A stretch of 50,971 nt of DNA from Planctomycetota bacterium (GTDB lineage Bacteria; Planctomycetota; Phycisphaerae; Phycisphaerales; UBA5793), in the NCBI GenBank assembly GCA_963205185.1, contig CAUJHZ010000059.1:1-50971 (forward strand), written 5' to 3'. Both the position numbers and the translations under genes were made by a program. Shown in pieces: positions 42,350-50,731 of this stretch (the stretch's first letter is position 1; every line of letters starts with the position of its first letter). A model generated the notes under the pieces. The model ran no database searches. It was not told the DNA's origin and saw only the letters and a list, made by a program, of their open reading frames with translations.

Positions 42350-43270
42350 ATGATCTTTCATTCACCGAAGCATACCTGCCGCATCATTGGGCCGACGCTT
42401 GGCATCGCACTCCTCGCCGGCGCTGCCAGCGCACAGCAGACCGTCTATGACAACGAAGCTGAGTTCCTCGCCGAAATCGCCAGTGCCGGCTGGGAGACGT
42501 ACACGGAGGGCTTCGAAGGACCGGCGTGGGACGGCGTTCGCTCGCCCGATCCGTTCAACCACCACTCGGCAGTCTCGGTCACCAATCTCGGCGTCCGCTG
42601 GCACGCGCGACCGGGCAATCTCATCACAACCAATCACAACTGGGCCCGCGATCAACGTGGATGGGGCATTTTCGAGGATCAGATCCAGGGCTTCAGCGCC
42701 AGCGAGCTTTTCGGCGAGACTGATCGCACGATCTACGCGGTGAGCGGTTGGGTCAACACCAACCCCGATCAGTCCGACATCGCCATCGAGGTGAACGGTG
42801 AGTGGGTGGACTCGGTGCGCGTCGGCGCGGGCCACGCGTTCATCGGCGTGATCGACACGCGAGGCTTCACAGCGTTTCGCATCTTCGACCCGGACTTTGA
42901 ACATGTCTGGGGTGCGGACGACTTCACCTACGCAGCGCCGGACGCGCCACAGATCGAACTCGTTCTCGAGCCTGTCTGTCCGGATGGGGGCCTGTCGCGG
43001 CTCGCATGGAACCGGGCTTCGCCCGACGGACTGGTCGCCCTGCTCATGGCGCCTTCGGTCGGTCAGATCTCGATCCCGGGCAACCGGCCGTGCCCGGGCA
43101 CCGCGCTGGGGTTGAGTGGTCAGGGGCTGCGCATCGTGTACACGGGCCGCACGCCCAACAGCGGGCGGAAGGAAATGACTGTCAACGTTCCGCCGGCTGC
43201 GTGCGGTTCCTACTTGCAGATTATCGATCTCGCCACATGCGGCGTCAGCGCCGTCTGGCAGGTTCAGTAA
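42350..43270 (+). CDS. Secreted protein with the shared C-terminal domain (Cys-rich type)
   Basis: 306 residues from ATG 42350, with AAGGAGG ahead. The signal peptide is RIIGPTLGIALLAGAASAQ. The N-terminal part (YTEGFEGPAWDGVRSPDPFN ... DFTYAAPDAP) is jelly-roll-like, similar to choice-of-anchor proteins. The C-terminal module from about residue 195 reads LEPVCPDGGLSRLAW, VALLMAPSVGQISIPG, CPGTALGLSGQGLRIV, ACGSYLQIIDLATC and SAVWQVQ. A TTTATACT element at 42301 may be part of its promoter, but no matching -35 is seen. Confidence 0.75.
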   Translation: MIFHSPKHTCRIIGPTLGIALLAGAASAQQTVYDNEAEFLAEIASAGWETYTEGFEGPAWDGVRSPDPFNHHSAVSVTNLGVRWHARPGNLITTNHNWARDQRGWGIFEDQIQGFSASELFGETDRTIYAVSGWVNTNPDQSDIAIEVNGEWVDSVRVGAGHAFIGVIDTRGFTAFRIFDPDFEHVWGADDFTYAAPDAPQIELVLEPVCPDGGLSRLAWNRASPDGLVALLMAPSVGQISIPGNRPCPGTALGLSGQGLRIVYTGRTPNSGRKEMTVNVPPAACGSYLQIIDLATCGVSAVWQVQ

Positions 43271-43378
43271 GCGACGGGCGTCCGCGAACTCGTGCGTCGC
43301 GCGACGGCGGCTTGCGCACTTTCCTTCTGCCGCCTGGTCCGAGGACAAGGTCGCTGGCGCCTTGACATCGGGTCCGGG

Positions 43379-45184
43379 CTACTTCTTCTCCAGCATCTCC
43401 TTGGGCAGTTCGGCCGGGGGCAGGAGCTGCTCGGACAGGTTGATCGTCTGGCTGATCACGCCGCCCTTCTGGCTGTTGTAGACCAGTTCGATATCGCCTG
43501 AGCCTTCGACGATGAAGCGGAACAATTCGGTGGATTTGCCGCCGATGCCGCCATCAACCCACAGCCGCTGCGGCTCGTGCTCGACGGGACTGAACCGCGC
43601 ATCTTCGAGCAGCGAGTTCACGCTGCCGCCGGCGACGACGCGGGACTGGCCGTTGACCGCCGTGCACGTGAGGAAGTCGCGCTGGCCGATGCCCTTCTGG
43701 CGGGCCATGGCGGTGATGCTCGGGATGATCTTGTCGTTCTTGACCTCGACGCGAACGTCCCACAGGTTGCCGCCCATCGACTGCACCTGCTTGACGCCCC
43801 ACTCCACCTTGGGCATCTCGCGCGCGTGGAACATGGTGAAGGCGAAGTTGCGATGGCAGTCTTCTTCGCTCATCCACGGCGGCGGGACGCGGCTGGACCA
43901 CTTCTTGCTGCCTCCGATGAGCACCTCGCCCAGCGTCGGGTGGTTGTGCGGGCGATAGGGCACGAGCGGCTCGTCGAACTGCAGCAGTTCGGTGAAGCGC
44001 TTGTCGGCATCGGGGCCGGGGTTGTCAGTCTGGTTCGCCTTCCAGTCGCTCCAGAGTTCGTTGGTGAACGCGGTGATGCCAAGACCTTCGTAGGCCCAGT
44101 TCACCTCGCCGCCGTGCACGACATAGAGGTCTGACCAGAGGATCATCTTGCGATAGCCCGGCAGCATGAATCCACCGGCCTCCTGCAACTGGTCATAGAC
44201 GCGGATGTCCTGGAAGGGGTACTGGACGTAGTCGGCGCCGGGGCCGCGAAGAATCATGCCGCCGCTGTTGTGATAACTCTGGAACGCGGCGATGTTGGGA
44301 TGGCTCAGCATGAAGTCGCGAATGCAGCGCGTCTCGGGCAGGCTGAACGGATAATCGCGCGCGCCGCCCTGGATGTACTCGGGCTGCCAGTCGCTTGGCC
44401 AGTCGCGGTTGGGGTCGTAACTGCCCGGCCCGTCTTCGTTGATGTCGCCGTCGCCGTCGTTGTCGATGCCTTCGGAGCCGGCGCGGTTCCAGCCGCCCGG
44501 CTCTTCATCCTCTTCGACGCGGATCATGAAGCGCGGGTCTTTGGGGTCGGGCTTGTAGCGGCCGAGCGGATCGCGGCGGTACATCTGGGTGATGTGCCCG
44601 TCGCCGTCGAGGTCGTCGTAGGAATCTTCGTCGTAGAGGCCGTCGTTATCATCGTCGATGGGATCGATGCCCCCGCGCAGCCAGTGCGGCGTGGCGGCCT
44701 CGTGGAACCACGTGTCGCGGCCGTCGGGGTTTTCCATGGGCAGGAAGTAGAAGGCGCGTTCGTCCACGAGTTCGGTCAGCGCCTCGACGTGGCCGTAGCT
44801 CTTGGTGAGATACCAGATGGAATAGAGGATCGTCTCGGCGGCCTGGATTTCGTTGCCGTGAATGTTGCCGTCGATGAACATCGCGGCCTTGCTCGTGTCG
44901 GGCCCCGTCTTGGGGTTGTTGAGCGTGACGAGCCACATATCGCGCCCGCCGACGCTCTTGCCGATCGACTCCATCGTGAGCAGGTCGGGGTACGCCGCGA
45001 CGAGTTTGCGGAGCAGTTCGGTCATCTCCGCGTGGTCGTAGAAGCGGTTGAACTGGATATCGACCTTGCTGGGATACTGCCACTGGGCCAGCGCTACCTG
45101 CGGCGGCGCGCTGCAGAGCGCCGCAGCGCCGACGGCCACGCCCAAGAGACGAGTTGCAAACAAGGATCGGATCGAGTGCATCAT
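43379..45184 (-). CDS. Secreted M14-family zinc carboxypeptidase
   Basis: 601 residues with a signal peptide (RLLGVAVGAAALCSAPP ... ALAQ). The M14 core has the zinc motif HGNE (His 109, Glu 112) in FIDGNIHGNEIQAAE, the substrate-binding PMENPDGRDT, the third zinc His in AFQSYHNSGG, and the catalytic Glu in ITAFTNELW. Acidic DDDNDGLYDEDSYDDLDGDGH-type loops (DNDGDGDINEDG also) are inserted in the core and probably bind calcium. ATG 45184 or 45181 can start it. It lies 39 bp after a paralogue on the same strand and is likely cotranscribed with it. Confidence 0.9.
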   Translation of the reverse strand: MMHSIRSLFATRLLGVAVGAAALCSAPPQVALAQWQYPSKVDIQFNRFYDHAEMTELLRKLVAAYPDLLTMESIGKSVGGRDMWLVTLNNPKTGPDTSKAAMFIDGNIHGNEIQAAETILYSIWYLTKSYGHVEALTELVDERAFYFLPMENPDGRDTWFHEAATPHWLRGGIDPIDDDNDGLYDEDSYDDLDGDGHITQMYRRDPLGRYKPDPKDPRFMIRVEEDEEPGGWNRAGSEGIDNDGDGDINEDGPGSYDPNRDWPSDWQPEYIQGGARDYPFSLPETRCIRDFMLSHPNIAAFQSYHNSGGMILRGPGADYVQYPFQDIRVYDQLQEAGGFMLPGYRKMILWSDLYVVHGGEVNWAYEGLGITAFTNELWSDWKANQTDNPGPDADKRFTELLQFDEPLVPYRPHNHPTLGEVLIGGSKKWSSRVPPPWMSEEDCHRNFAFTMFHAREMPKVEWGVKQVQSMGGNLWDVRVEVKNDKIIPSITAMARQKGIGQRDFLTCTAVNGQSRVVAGGSVNSLLEDARFSPVEHEPQRLWVDGGIGGKSTELFRFIVEGSGDIELVYNSQKGGVISQTINLSEQLLPPAELPKEMLEKK

Positions 45185-45223
45185 CGAATGGCTCCCGTCA
45201 GCAGACGAGTGTGATGGTGAAAA

Positions 45224-47254
45224 TCAGTTGCTCGCGCCGGTGAGCGTGACGCTCGTTTCCGACGAGCCGTACTTGGCGCTGAAGAGCGTGATGGTGATCG
45301 TCGAATCATCTTCAGCGCGGATGAGCCAGCGGAAATCGTTGCGCCCGCCGCTACCCGCGACGGACCAGATCTTGGCGATGCGCTGACCCGAAACGACCTG
45401 CTCCTCGGGCAGGTCCACGCGCACCACAAACGGCAGGGCCCGGCGGTTGCGCACCGCCATGCGCGTCCCCGCCGGCAGGAAGCCGTCGTTGACGAGCGCG
45501 GCTTTCACTTCGTACAGGCCCGAGGCGAGTTTCGTCACCTCCGGCGTGGTCAGCGAGACCTCGGGCATCTTGCCCAGCAGATCGAGGATGAAGTCCGCCT
45601 GCTTGGCGGCGAGAGCGTCGAGTTCTTCAGCGGGCGGATCGACGCGGAAGTAGGGCACGAAGCCGCCGATCTGCACGCGCCCGAGTTGGGGATGCTCGAA
45701 GTCGGTCCATTCGACGAAGCCTTCGCCGTTGCGCTTGTCGGTGCTGTACTCGAGCCAGCCCTTGTCGCCTTCGGTGTTGCGGCCGCCGTTGCGCGGGCTG
45801 CGGTTGCCGCCGGCCGGCGGCGCCCCGCCTCCGGGCTGGAAGCCCCCGCCGCCGCGCCGGAACCCGCCGCGCCCGCCGCCGCCTCCCGGCGGAGGCTGCT
45901 GCGCGCCACCACCCGTGGGACGGGCGCTTCCGGTGGCGATCATCTGCCGGAAGAACGCGATTCGATCGGGCGGCATCTGCTGGAGCTGTTCGAGGGTGAC
46001 CTGCATGCCGCGCGCGTTGGCGGCTTCGAGGATGTCGCTGAAGTCGTCTTCCCCGGGCGCGGCGCCGCCGTTGCCGCCGCCGGCCTCGCCGCCTTCGGCC
46101 TTGTCTCCTTCGCCTTCGCCTTCCTTGGGCGCTTCGCTGGGCCGGCTCCACACCGGCGTGGCGAAGGATGGAATGCCGTACTGCGCATACGCCCACGCGT
46201 GGAAGGCGCCATCCACCGGCGGGCTGTTCACATTCTGCAGACCCGTGATCTTCTTGTACGACTCGCCGATGGCGCGGTAGACGGGCACATCGGCGCCGTC
46301 GATGTTGATCGGTGCGCCGCCGTTGATCGACCCCTGCCCGTTGGGCGTGTTGTTCAGGTTGTCGTGCCGGCCGTAGGTCAGGGCGATGGCGATGTTCTGG
46401 TGCGACAGCGCGTAGCGCAGCAGCGAAAGCGATTCAGGCTCGGACACGGGATGGCGACCCACGCCGTCGTCGTGCTCGCGCCAGTCGTGCATGAAGTTGC
46501 GATTCAGATCCACGCCACCGGCGGCGTCTTCGTTGTAGTTGCCGTCGCCGTCGTCATCGGACCCCTCGATCATCAGGAAGAACTCGGCCCGCTGGCCCTT
46601 TTCGGCGTCGGGCGCGATGTCGAGGCGCGGCTCGTCGGGATCGGCGGTGCGATTCGCCTTCTCCGGGTCGTAGACGCGCATCATCGTGATGAGCCCGTCG
46701 CCGTTGAGATCATTCGGCCCGTCTTCGTCCTCCTGCATGTCGCGGTCGGCATCGTCGGGCCGGCGGTTGCGGTTAATCTCCTGCTTCACCTGGGCGAAGT
46801 AGAGCTCGGCGGCGTCGGGATTGACGCGCGGCACGACGTAGAGTGTGTAGCGGCCGAGCAATTCGGCTGCGGGAGATGCGCCGTCTTCCCCGGCCCGGCG
46901 CAGCAGTTCGCGCACGGCACGCAGCGCGACTTCGCTGCCTGCAAGGTGATCCCCGTCGATGTTGGCGGCCAGAAGCAGCGCCGGCCGCTTGTCGGCGTCA
47001 ACGCTGCCGGGCAGCGCGACGCGCAGGGCCCAGAGGTGACGCATCTCAAGACTCTCGCCAATCGAGGTGAGTTGCAGCGCCTGCGGGTGCTCGGCCGCGA
47101 GGGCCTTGAGCGCGGCGGTGAACTCGTCATAGGTGCGGTACGACGCATCGGGCGCGGCGTCCTGGGCCAGCGCGACGCGGCAGGTGCACACGCCGGGTGT
47201 CAGAAGCGCCAGGCCGGCGCACAATGCAGCAGCGAGCGGAAAGCGATGAACCAC
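45224..47254 (-). CDS. Secreted M14-like protein with degenerate active site (probable pseudoenzyme)
   Basis: 676 residues from GTG 47254, with AGGAGG six bases ahead. The signal peptide (RFPLAAALCAGLALLTPGVC) is followed by a domain that tracks the M14 neighbour. But the zinc motif NIHGNE is NIDGDH here (residues 98-103), SYHNSGG is TYGRHDNLNN, and the catalytic FTNELW is FATPVW. DRDMQEDEDGPNDLNGDG-type acidic loops are kept. A C-terminal third of about 250 residues is Gly/Arg/Pro-rich (GGGRGGFRRGGGGFQPGGG) and then beta-like. It may regulate, bind substrate for, or partner the active enzyme; it is unlikely to be a classical carboxypeptidase. Confidence 0.75.
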   Translation of the reverse strand: MVHRFPLAAALCAGLALLTPGVCTCRVALAQDAAPDASYRTYDEFTAALKALAAEHPQALQLTSIGESLEMRHLWALRVALPGSVDADKRPALLLAANIDGDHLAGSEVALRAVRELLRRAGEDGASPAAELLGRYTLYVVPRVNPDAAELYFAQVKQEINRNRRPDDADRDMQEDEDGPNDLNGDGLITMMRVYDPEKANRTADPDEPRLDIAPDAEKGQRAEFFLMIEGSDDDGDGNYNEDAAGGVDLNRNFMHDWREHDDGVGRHPVSEPESLSLLRYALSHQNIAIALTYGRHDNLNNTPNGQGSINGGAPINIDGADVPVYRAIGESYKKITGLQNVNSPPVDGAFHAWAYAQYGIPSFATPVWSRPSEAPKEGEGEGDKAEGGEAGGGNGGAAPGEDDFSDILEAANARGMQVTLEQLQQMPPDRIAFFRQMIATGSARPTGGGAQQPPPGGGGGRGGFRRGGGGFQPGGGAPPAGGNRSPRNGGRNTEGDKGWLEYSTDKRNGEGFVEWTDFEHPQLGRVQIGGFVPYFRVDPPAEELDALAAKQADFILDLLGKMPEVSLTTPEVTKLASGLYEVKAALVNDGFLPAGTRMAVRNRRALPFVVRVDLPEEQVVSGQRIAKIWSVAGSGGRNDFRWLIRAEDDSTITITLFSAKYGSSETSVTLTGASN

Positions 47255-47432
47255 TCCGGACCTCCTCGCCAGGCGCCGCCGGGGTGCGCAGCGCGTGCGA
47301 ACGGGAAAATGATGAACCCAACCAACCAGGCAGCCAACGGCGACACTACCGCCCCCGCCGGCCGAAGTTGCAGCGTAGCGGGACGCGCGGCAGGCGTCAA
47401 AGCGGCGCTCAAAGAGCGGGGAGCGAAGCCAA

Positions 47433-47514
47433 TGCGGGCGAGAGGACTCGAACCTCCACGTCTTGCGACACCAGAACCTAAATCTGGCGCGTCTGCCAAT
47501 TTCGCCACGCCCGC
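47433..47514 (-). tRNA. tRNA-Leu (anticodon UAG)
   Basis: Read on the minus strand: acceptor stem GCGGGCG / CGCCCGC with discriminator A, the D-arm GCGAAATTGGCAGACGCGC, and anticodon stem CCAGA / TCTGG. The 7-nt loop TTTAGGT places UAG at the anticodon (plus-strand 47478-47480). A leucine-type extra arm follows (GTCGCAAGACG), and then the T-arm GGTTCGAGTCC. It reads CUA and related Leu codons. CCA is not encoded. It is 82 nt long. Confidence 0.95.
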
Positions 47515-47668
47515 ACGAGGCCGGCTGCAAGGCCCAACAAGTGTACCCGGAGCGGCTGCGGCGGGTGCCCATGCTGCCCGGCGCGCGGGGCCGTATCATT
47601 GCTTTCCGCCCCTGATCGGCATCGCGGCAACTCGGTTGCACGCGAAGATTTGCGAGGAGTTCACCACC

Positions 47669-48574
47669 ATGCGACATCGCGACGCCATCGCGCTGCACAC
47701 CTGCCCCCTGCTGCTGCGCATCGGTCTGGCCGCCACGTTTCTGTGGTTTGGCATCCCCAAGTTCGAGACGATCACGTTCACCGGAGAAAACGCGGCAACG
47801 CTGGTCAATCTCGGCATCGGTCGCGCCACGGTCGTCGGCGAGGATGCCGCCGAACAAGCCGAGCCGTCGCGGGACGAGGAGCCGGCCGATGGAGGCGATG
47901 ACGCCACCGCGCCTGGCGCGGAAGAGCAGCCCGACACGGACCAGCAGCCCGCCGATCAGCCTGCGGGAGATGAGCCCGCCGAGCAGCCAGATGAGGATGG
48001 AGTTCAACCCGCTGAGGATCCGGATCAACCTGATCAAAGCGATGTCGCACCGCCCGAATCCGAGCCGCGCGCTGAGCCCGCCGCCGATGCGCCCGCTGAG
48101 CCCGATCCCGACGAGGAGGCCAATGTTCTCGTGGAATCCGAGCCGCTCGTCGCCGAGCCGGGCGTGCAGTACGAAGTGCGCGCCAAGGCCGCAGAGCACA
48201 TCACGATCATGCTCAGCCGGGCCGGTCATCCCTACCCGCAAATCTTCGCGTGGGTCGCCGTGTTCACCGAGACTATCGGCGCCGGGCTGCTGCTCATCGG
48301 CCTGTTCAGCCGCGTGTGGGGCCTGGGCTTGGCGGTAGCGATGGGCTACGCCTTCGCGTTGGCCACGCTTCCCGAGATCCAGGACGCGATGGGGCCGGGA
48401 CCAGGTGGCCTGATCGCGTTCCTCCAGGCGCTGCGGGCCGTCGATCCCTCGGTGCAGAGTGGGGCTTTCTTCCAATTGATGCTTTTCCTTGCCGCGTGGT
48501 GCATCTTCATTGGTGGGCCGGGCGCTTCGAGCCTTGACTACCTGCTGTTCCGATCGCGCCGCACCCCGGACTGA
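47669..48574 (+). CDS. DoxX-like membrane protein with a large acidic insertion
   Basis: 301 residues from ATG 47669, with GAGGAG ahead. TM1 is in LLLRIGLAATFLWFGIPKF, typical DoxX start. Instead of the short loop that normally follows, residues about 57-165 are acidic and Pro/Ala-rich (EEPADGGDDATAPGAEEQPD ... QPADQPAGDEPAEQPDEDG). Then the remaining DoxX helices come, with HPYPQIFAWVAVFTETIGAGLLL, LGLAVAMGYAFALATL and FFQLMLFLAAWCIFIGG. The membrane topology puts the insertion probably outside. Its role is unknown. Just upstream, on the other strand, is tRNA-Leu. Confidence 0.75.
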   Translation: MRHRDAIALHTCPLLLRIGLAATFLWFGIPKFETITFTGENAATLVNLGIGRATVVGEDAAEQAEPSRDEEPADGGDDATAPGAEEQPDTDQQPADQPAGDEPAEQPDEDGVQPAEDPDQPDQSDVAPPESEPRAEPAADAPAEPDPDEEANVLVESEPLVAEPGVQYEVRAKAAEHITIMLSRAGHPYPQIFAWVAVFTETIGAGLLLIGLFSRVWGLGLAVAMGYAFALATLPEIQDAMGPGPGGLIAFLQALRAVDPSVQSGAFFQLMLFLAAWCIFIGGPGASSLDYLLFRSRRTPD

Positions 48575-48595
48575 TTCCAGCCAGCCGCCTTGCGC

Positions 48596-49660
48596 ATGAG
48601 CACCACCCCCACGCCACCCCGCCGCAACGGTCCGAGCGTTGAGTCGCTCAGCGAAGCGGTGCGCGAGGGCGCCGCCGCCGAAGCCGAGCCGGGCGTGGCG
48701 CAGCGCGTGGTGCCGTGGGTCGCTTCATTCGCCGCGCACGCGGGGATGATCGTGCTCGGCCTGCTCATTCCGTGGACGACGGCCAAACTGCTCGCCGACA
48801 AGGCGGCGCCGCCCGCGGTCGTCGCCGAGTTCAATGATCTCACCTTTCAGCCGCTCACGACGATCAGCCCCGATGAGTCCGTCAGTGAGAACATGGTCTT
48901 CGAGGAGCGGGCCCCGCTCGATCGCACCAAGTCAGAAGTGCTCGAGGCCAACCGCGTGGACCCGGCTTCGCTCATCGGCCCCACGGGCAGCGAAGAAGCG
49001 TTGGCGGGCTTTGCGCCCAAGGCCGGCAGCAATGACGTGACCTTCGGCGGGCTGCGCGGCAGCAACGCGCGCAACATCGTCTACGTCGTCGATGCGTCCG
49101 GCTCGATGATCGCGTACCTTCCCATTCTCATCGATGAACTGGTGCGCAGCATCGACAAGCTCAACGAATCGCAGAACTTTCGCGTCATCTTCTTCCAGCG
49201 CAACGAAGCCGTGCTCGTGCCCGGGCCGCACGACCCCAAGGACATTTCCACTAAGCGCCGGCGCGGCACGGTGAAACTCCTGCCCGCGACCAACGAGAAC
49301 AAGCTTTTCGTGTTCGACTGGATGAACCTCGACAACCGCAACATCCGCGCGACGAGCCAGTCGAACCCGATCGCGGCCATCGAACTGGCCCTGCGCGACA
49401 TGAACCCGCCGCCGGACGTCGTGTTCATTCTGAGCACCGACATCACCGGCCTTGGCGAATTCGAAGTCGATCAGGGCGAACTGCTGCGGATGATCGAGCG
49501 GCTGAACCACAACGCCAGCGGTCAGTTGCGCAGCGTCATCAAGGCGATCCAGTTCGTCTACGAGGACCCGCTGGGCACGCTCAAGCGCATCGCAGCGGAA
49601 AATGGCGGGCCGGATGGCTATCGCTTTCTGAGCCGCGAGGAACTGGGGCTCGATCGATGA
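48596..49660 (+). CDS. Membrane-anchored von Willebrand factor A domain protein
   Basis: 354 residues from ATG 48596. A membrane segment at about 40-63 (VVPWVASFAAHAGMIVLGLLIPW) precedes a linker and a VWA domain with the metal motif DASGS (in IVYVVDASGSMI), a middle strand FRVIFFQRNEAVLVPG and the C-terminal DVVFILSTDITGLGEF. The ribosome site is weak. Its stop overlaps the next start as ATGA, so it is coupled to the TPR-like gene. A scaffold or adhesion role at the cell surface is inferred. Confidence 0.8.
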   Translation: MSTTPTPPRRNGPSVESLSEAVREGAAAEAEPGVAQRVVPWVASFAAHAGMIVLGLLIPWTTAKLLADKAAPPAVVAEFNDLTFQPLTTISPDESVSENMVFEERAPLDRTKSEVLEANRVDPASLIGPTGSEEALAGFAPKAGSNDVTFGGLRGSNARNIVYVVDASGSMIAYLPILIDELVRSIDKLNESQNFRVIFFQRNEAVLVPGPHDPKDISTKRRRGTVKLLPATNENKLFVFDWMNLDNRNIRATSQSNPIAAIELALRDMNPPPDVVFILSTDITGLGEFEVDQGELLRMIERLNHNASGQLRSVIKAIQFVYEDPLGTLKRIAAENGGPDGYRFLSREELGLDR

Positions 49661-50727
49661 AGCGCCATCTTCTCTGCACCATCACGTTGATGCTCACCGC
49701 GACCGCTGCGGCGGCGCGCGGCGATGAGATCCTGCTCGGCCGCATCCCGATCTCGGGCGTGGAGGTGCGCGGCGTCAGCGAATGCCAGGTGCACTACACC
49801 ATGGCCGGGCGCCTCTCCACCCGCCCGATCGATCGCGTCATCCTCCACCTCGACGCCATGCCCGCGCTCAAGACCGCGGAGAGCGCCGCGGCGGACGGGC
49901 GGCTCGACGACGCCATGAAGCAACTCGACGAGGCGTACGCGCAAGCGAGCGAGCCGTGGCACAAGACGTGGATTCACTACCGCCGCACGCGCCTGCTCGA
50001 CGCAGCGCAGCGCTACACGCCGGCGTGCGAATCGTGGGCCACGCTGCTGCTCACCAGTGTCGATGCCTGCTGGCTCGACGCCATGCCCGCGTGTCAGCCC
50101 GACCGGCCCGATGCCGCCTCGCGCGATGCGGCTCTCGTTCAGCTCCGCAAGGCGCTCGACCAGTCGCAGCCGGATTCCGTCGCAGCCGAAATGCTCGACG
50201 AGGCGATGCGGACCATCACCAATCTTGAAACCTCGGAGCGCTACGAAATCGGTCAGGCCCCCGCGGAGCAGGAGACGCCCGCCGAACCGGGCGCCGCGCC
50301 GTCGGCCGAGCAGCCGACCGAGAAACCGACTCCGCCGGCGGGCCGCGGCGACGTCGCCGATGAGATCGATGATCTCATCGAAGCCGGCCGCGCGCGCGAG
50401 GCCCGACAACAGATCGAGCAGTGGGTCGCGGACACCAGGTCGTACCCGCTGGACCGCCTGCTCTACCAGTACGGCCAGGTGCTGGCGGCTGCAAACCCGC
50501 GCGATGCGGCGGTGCGCTTCATGCAGTGCGCGATCCTGTTCGCGGGCAGCTCGTACGCGCCGCCGAGCCTGTTCGAGGCGGCTCGCCTGTACGCGGGCCC
50601 GCTGGCTGATCCCGCCACGGCCCGCCGCCTGCTCGAGCGCGCCCGCAGCGCCGCCGACCCGGATCAACACGCCGCGCTGCTCGAGCAGATCGACATCGCG
50701 CTGGCCGAACTCAACTCGCGCCGGTAA
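49657..50727 (+). CDS. Secreted TPR-like protein
   Basis: 356 residues with a signal peptide (HLLCTITLMLTATAAAARG). An N-terminal beta-type segment (EILLGRIPISGVEVRGVSEC) is followed by TPR-like helices rich in Ala, Leu and Asp (AESAAADGRLDDAMKQLDEA). A Pro/Glu linker (EQETPAEPGAAPSAEQP) leads to a second helical set (LIEAGRAREARQQIEQWV). It probably forms a protein-binding scaffold with its VWA partner. No exact family is recognised. Confidence 0.7.
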   Translation: MKRHLLCTITLMLTATAAAARGDEILLGRIPISGVEVRGVSECQVHYTMAGRLSTRPIDRVILHLDAMPALKTAESAAADGRLDDAMKQLDEAYAQASEPWHKTWIHYRRTRLLDAAQRYTPACESWATLLLTSVDACWLDAMPACQPDRPDAASRDAALVQLRKALDQSQPDSVAAEMLDEAMRTITNLETSERYEIGQAPAEQETPAEPGAAPSAEQPTEKPTPPAGRGDVADEIDDLIEAGRAREARQQIEQWVADTRSYPLDRLLYQYGQVLAAANPRDAAVRFMQCAILFAGSSYAPPSLFEAARLYAGPLADPATARRLLERARSAADPDQHAALLEQIDIALAELNSRR

Positions 50728-50731
50728 CGAC

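Noticed and set aside
45686-47668. Extension of the DoxX-like frame upstream through the M14-like gene and tRNA
   Set aside because: It runs antisense through a real gene and over the tRNA; ATG 47669 with GAGGAG is the sensible start.
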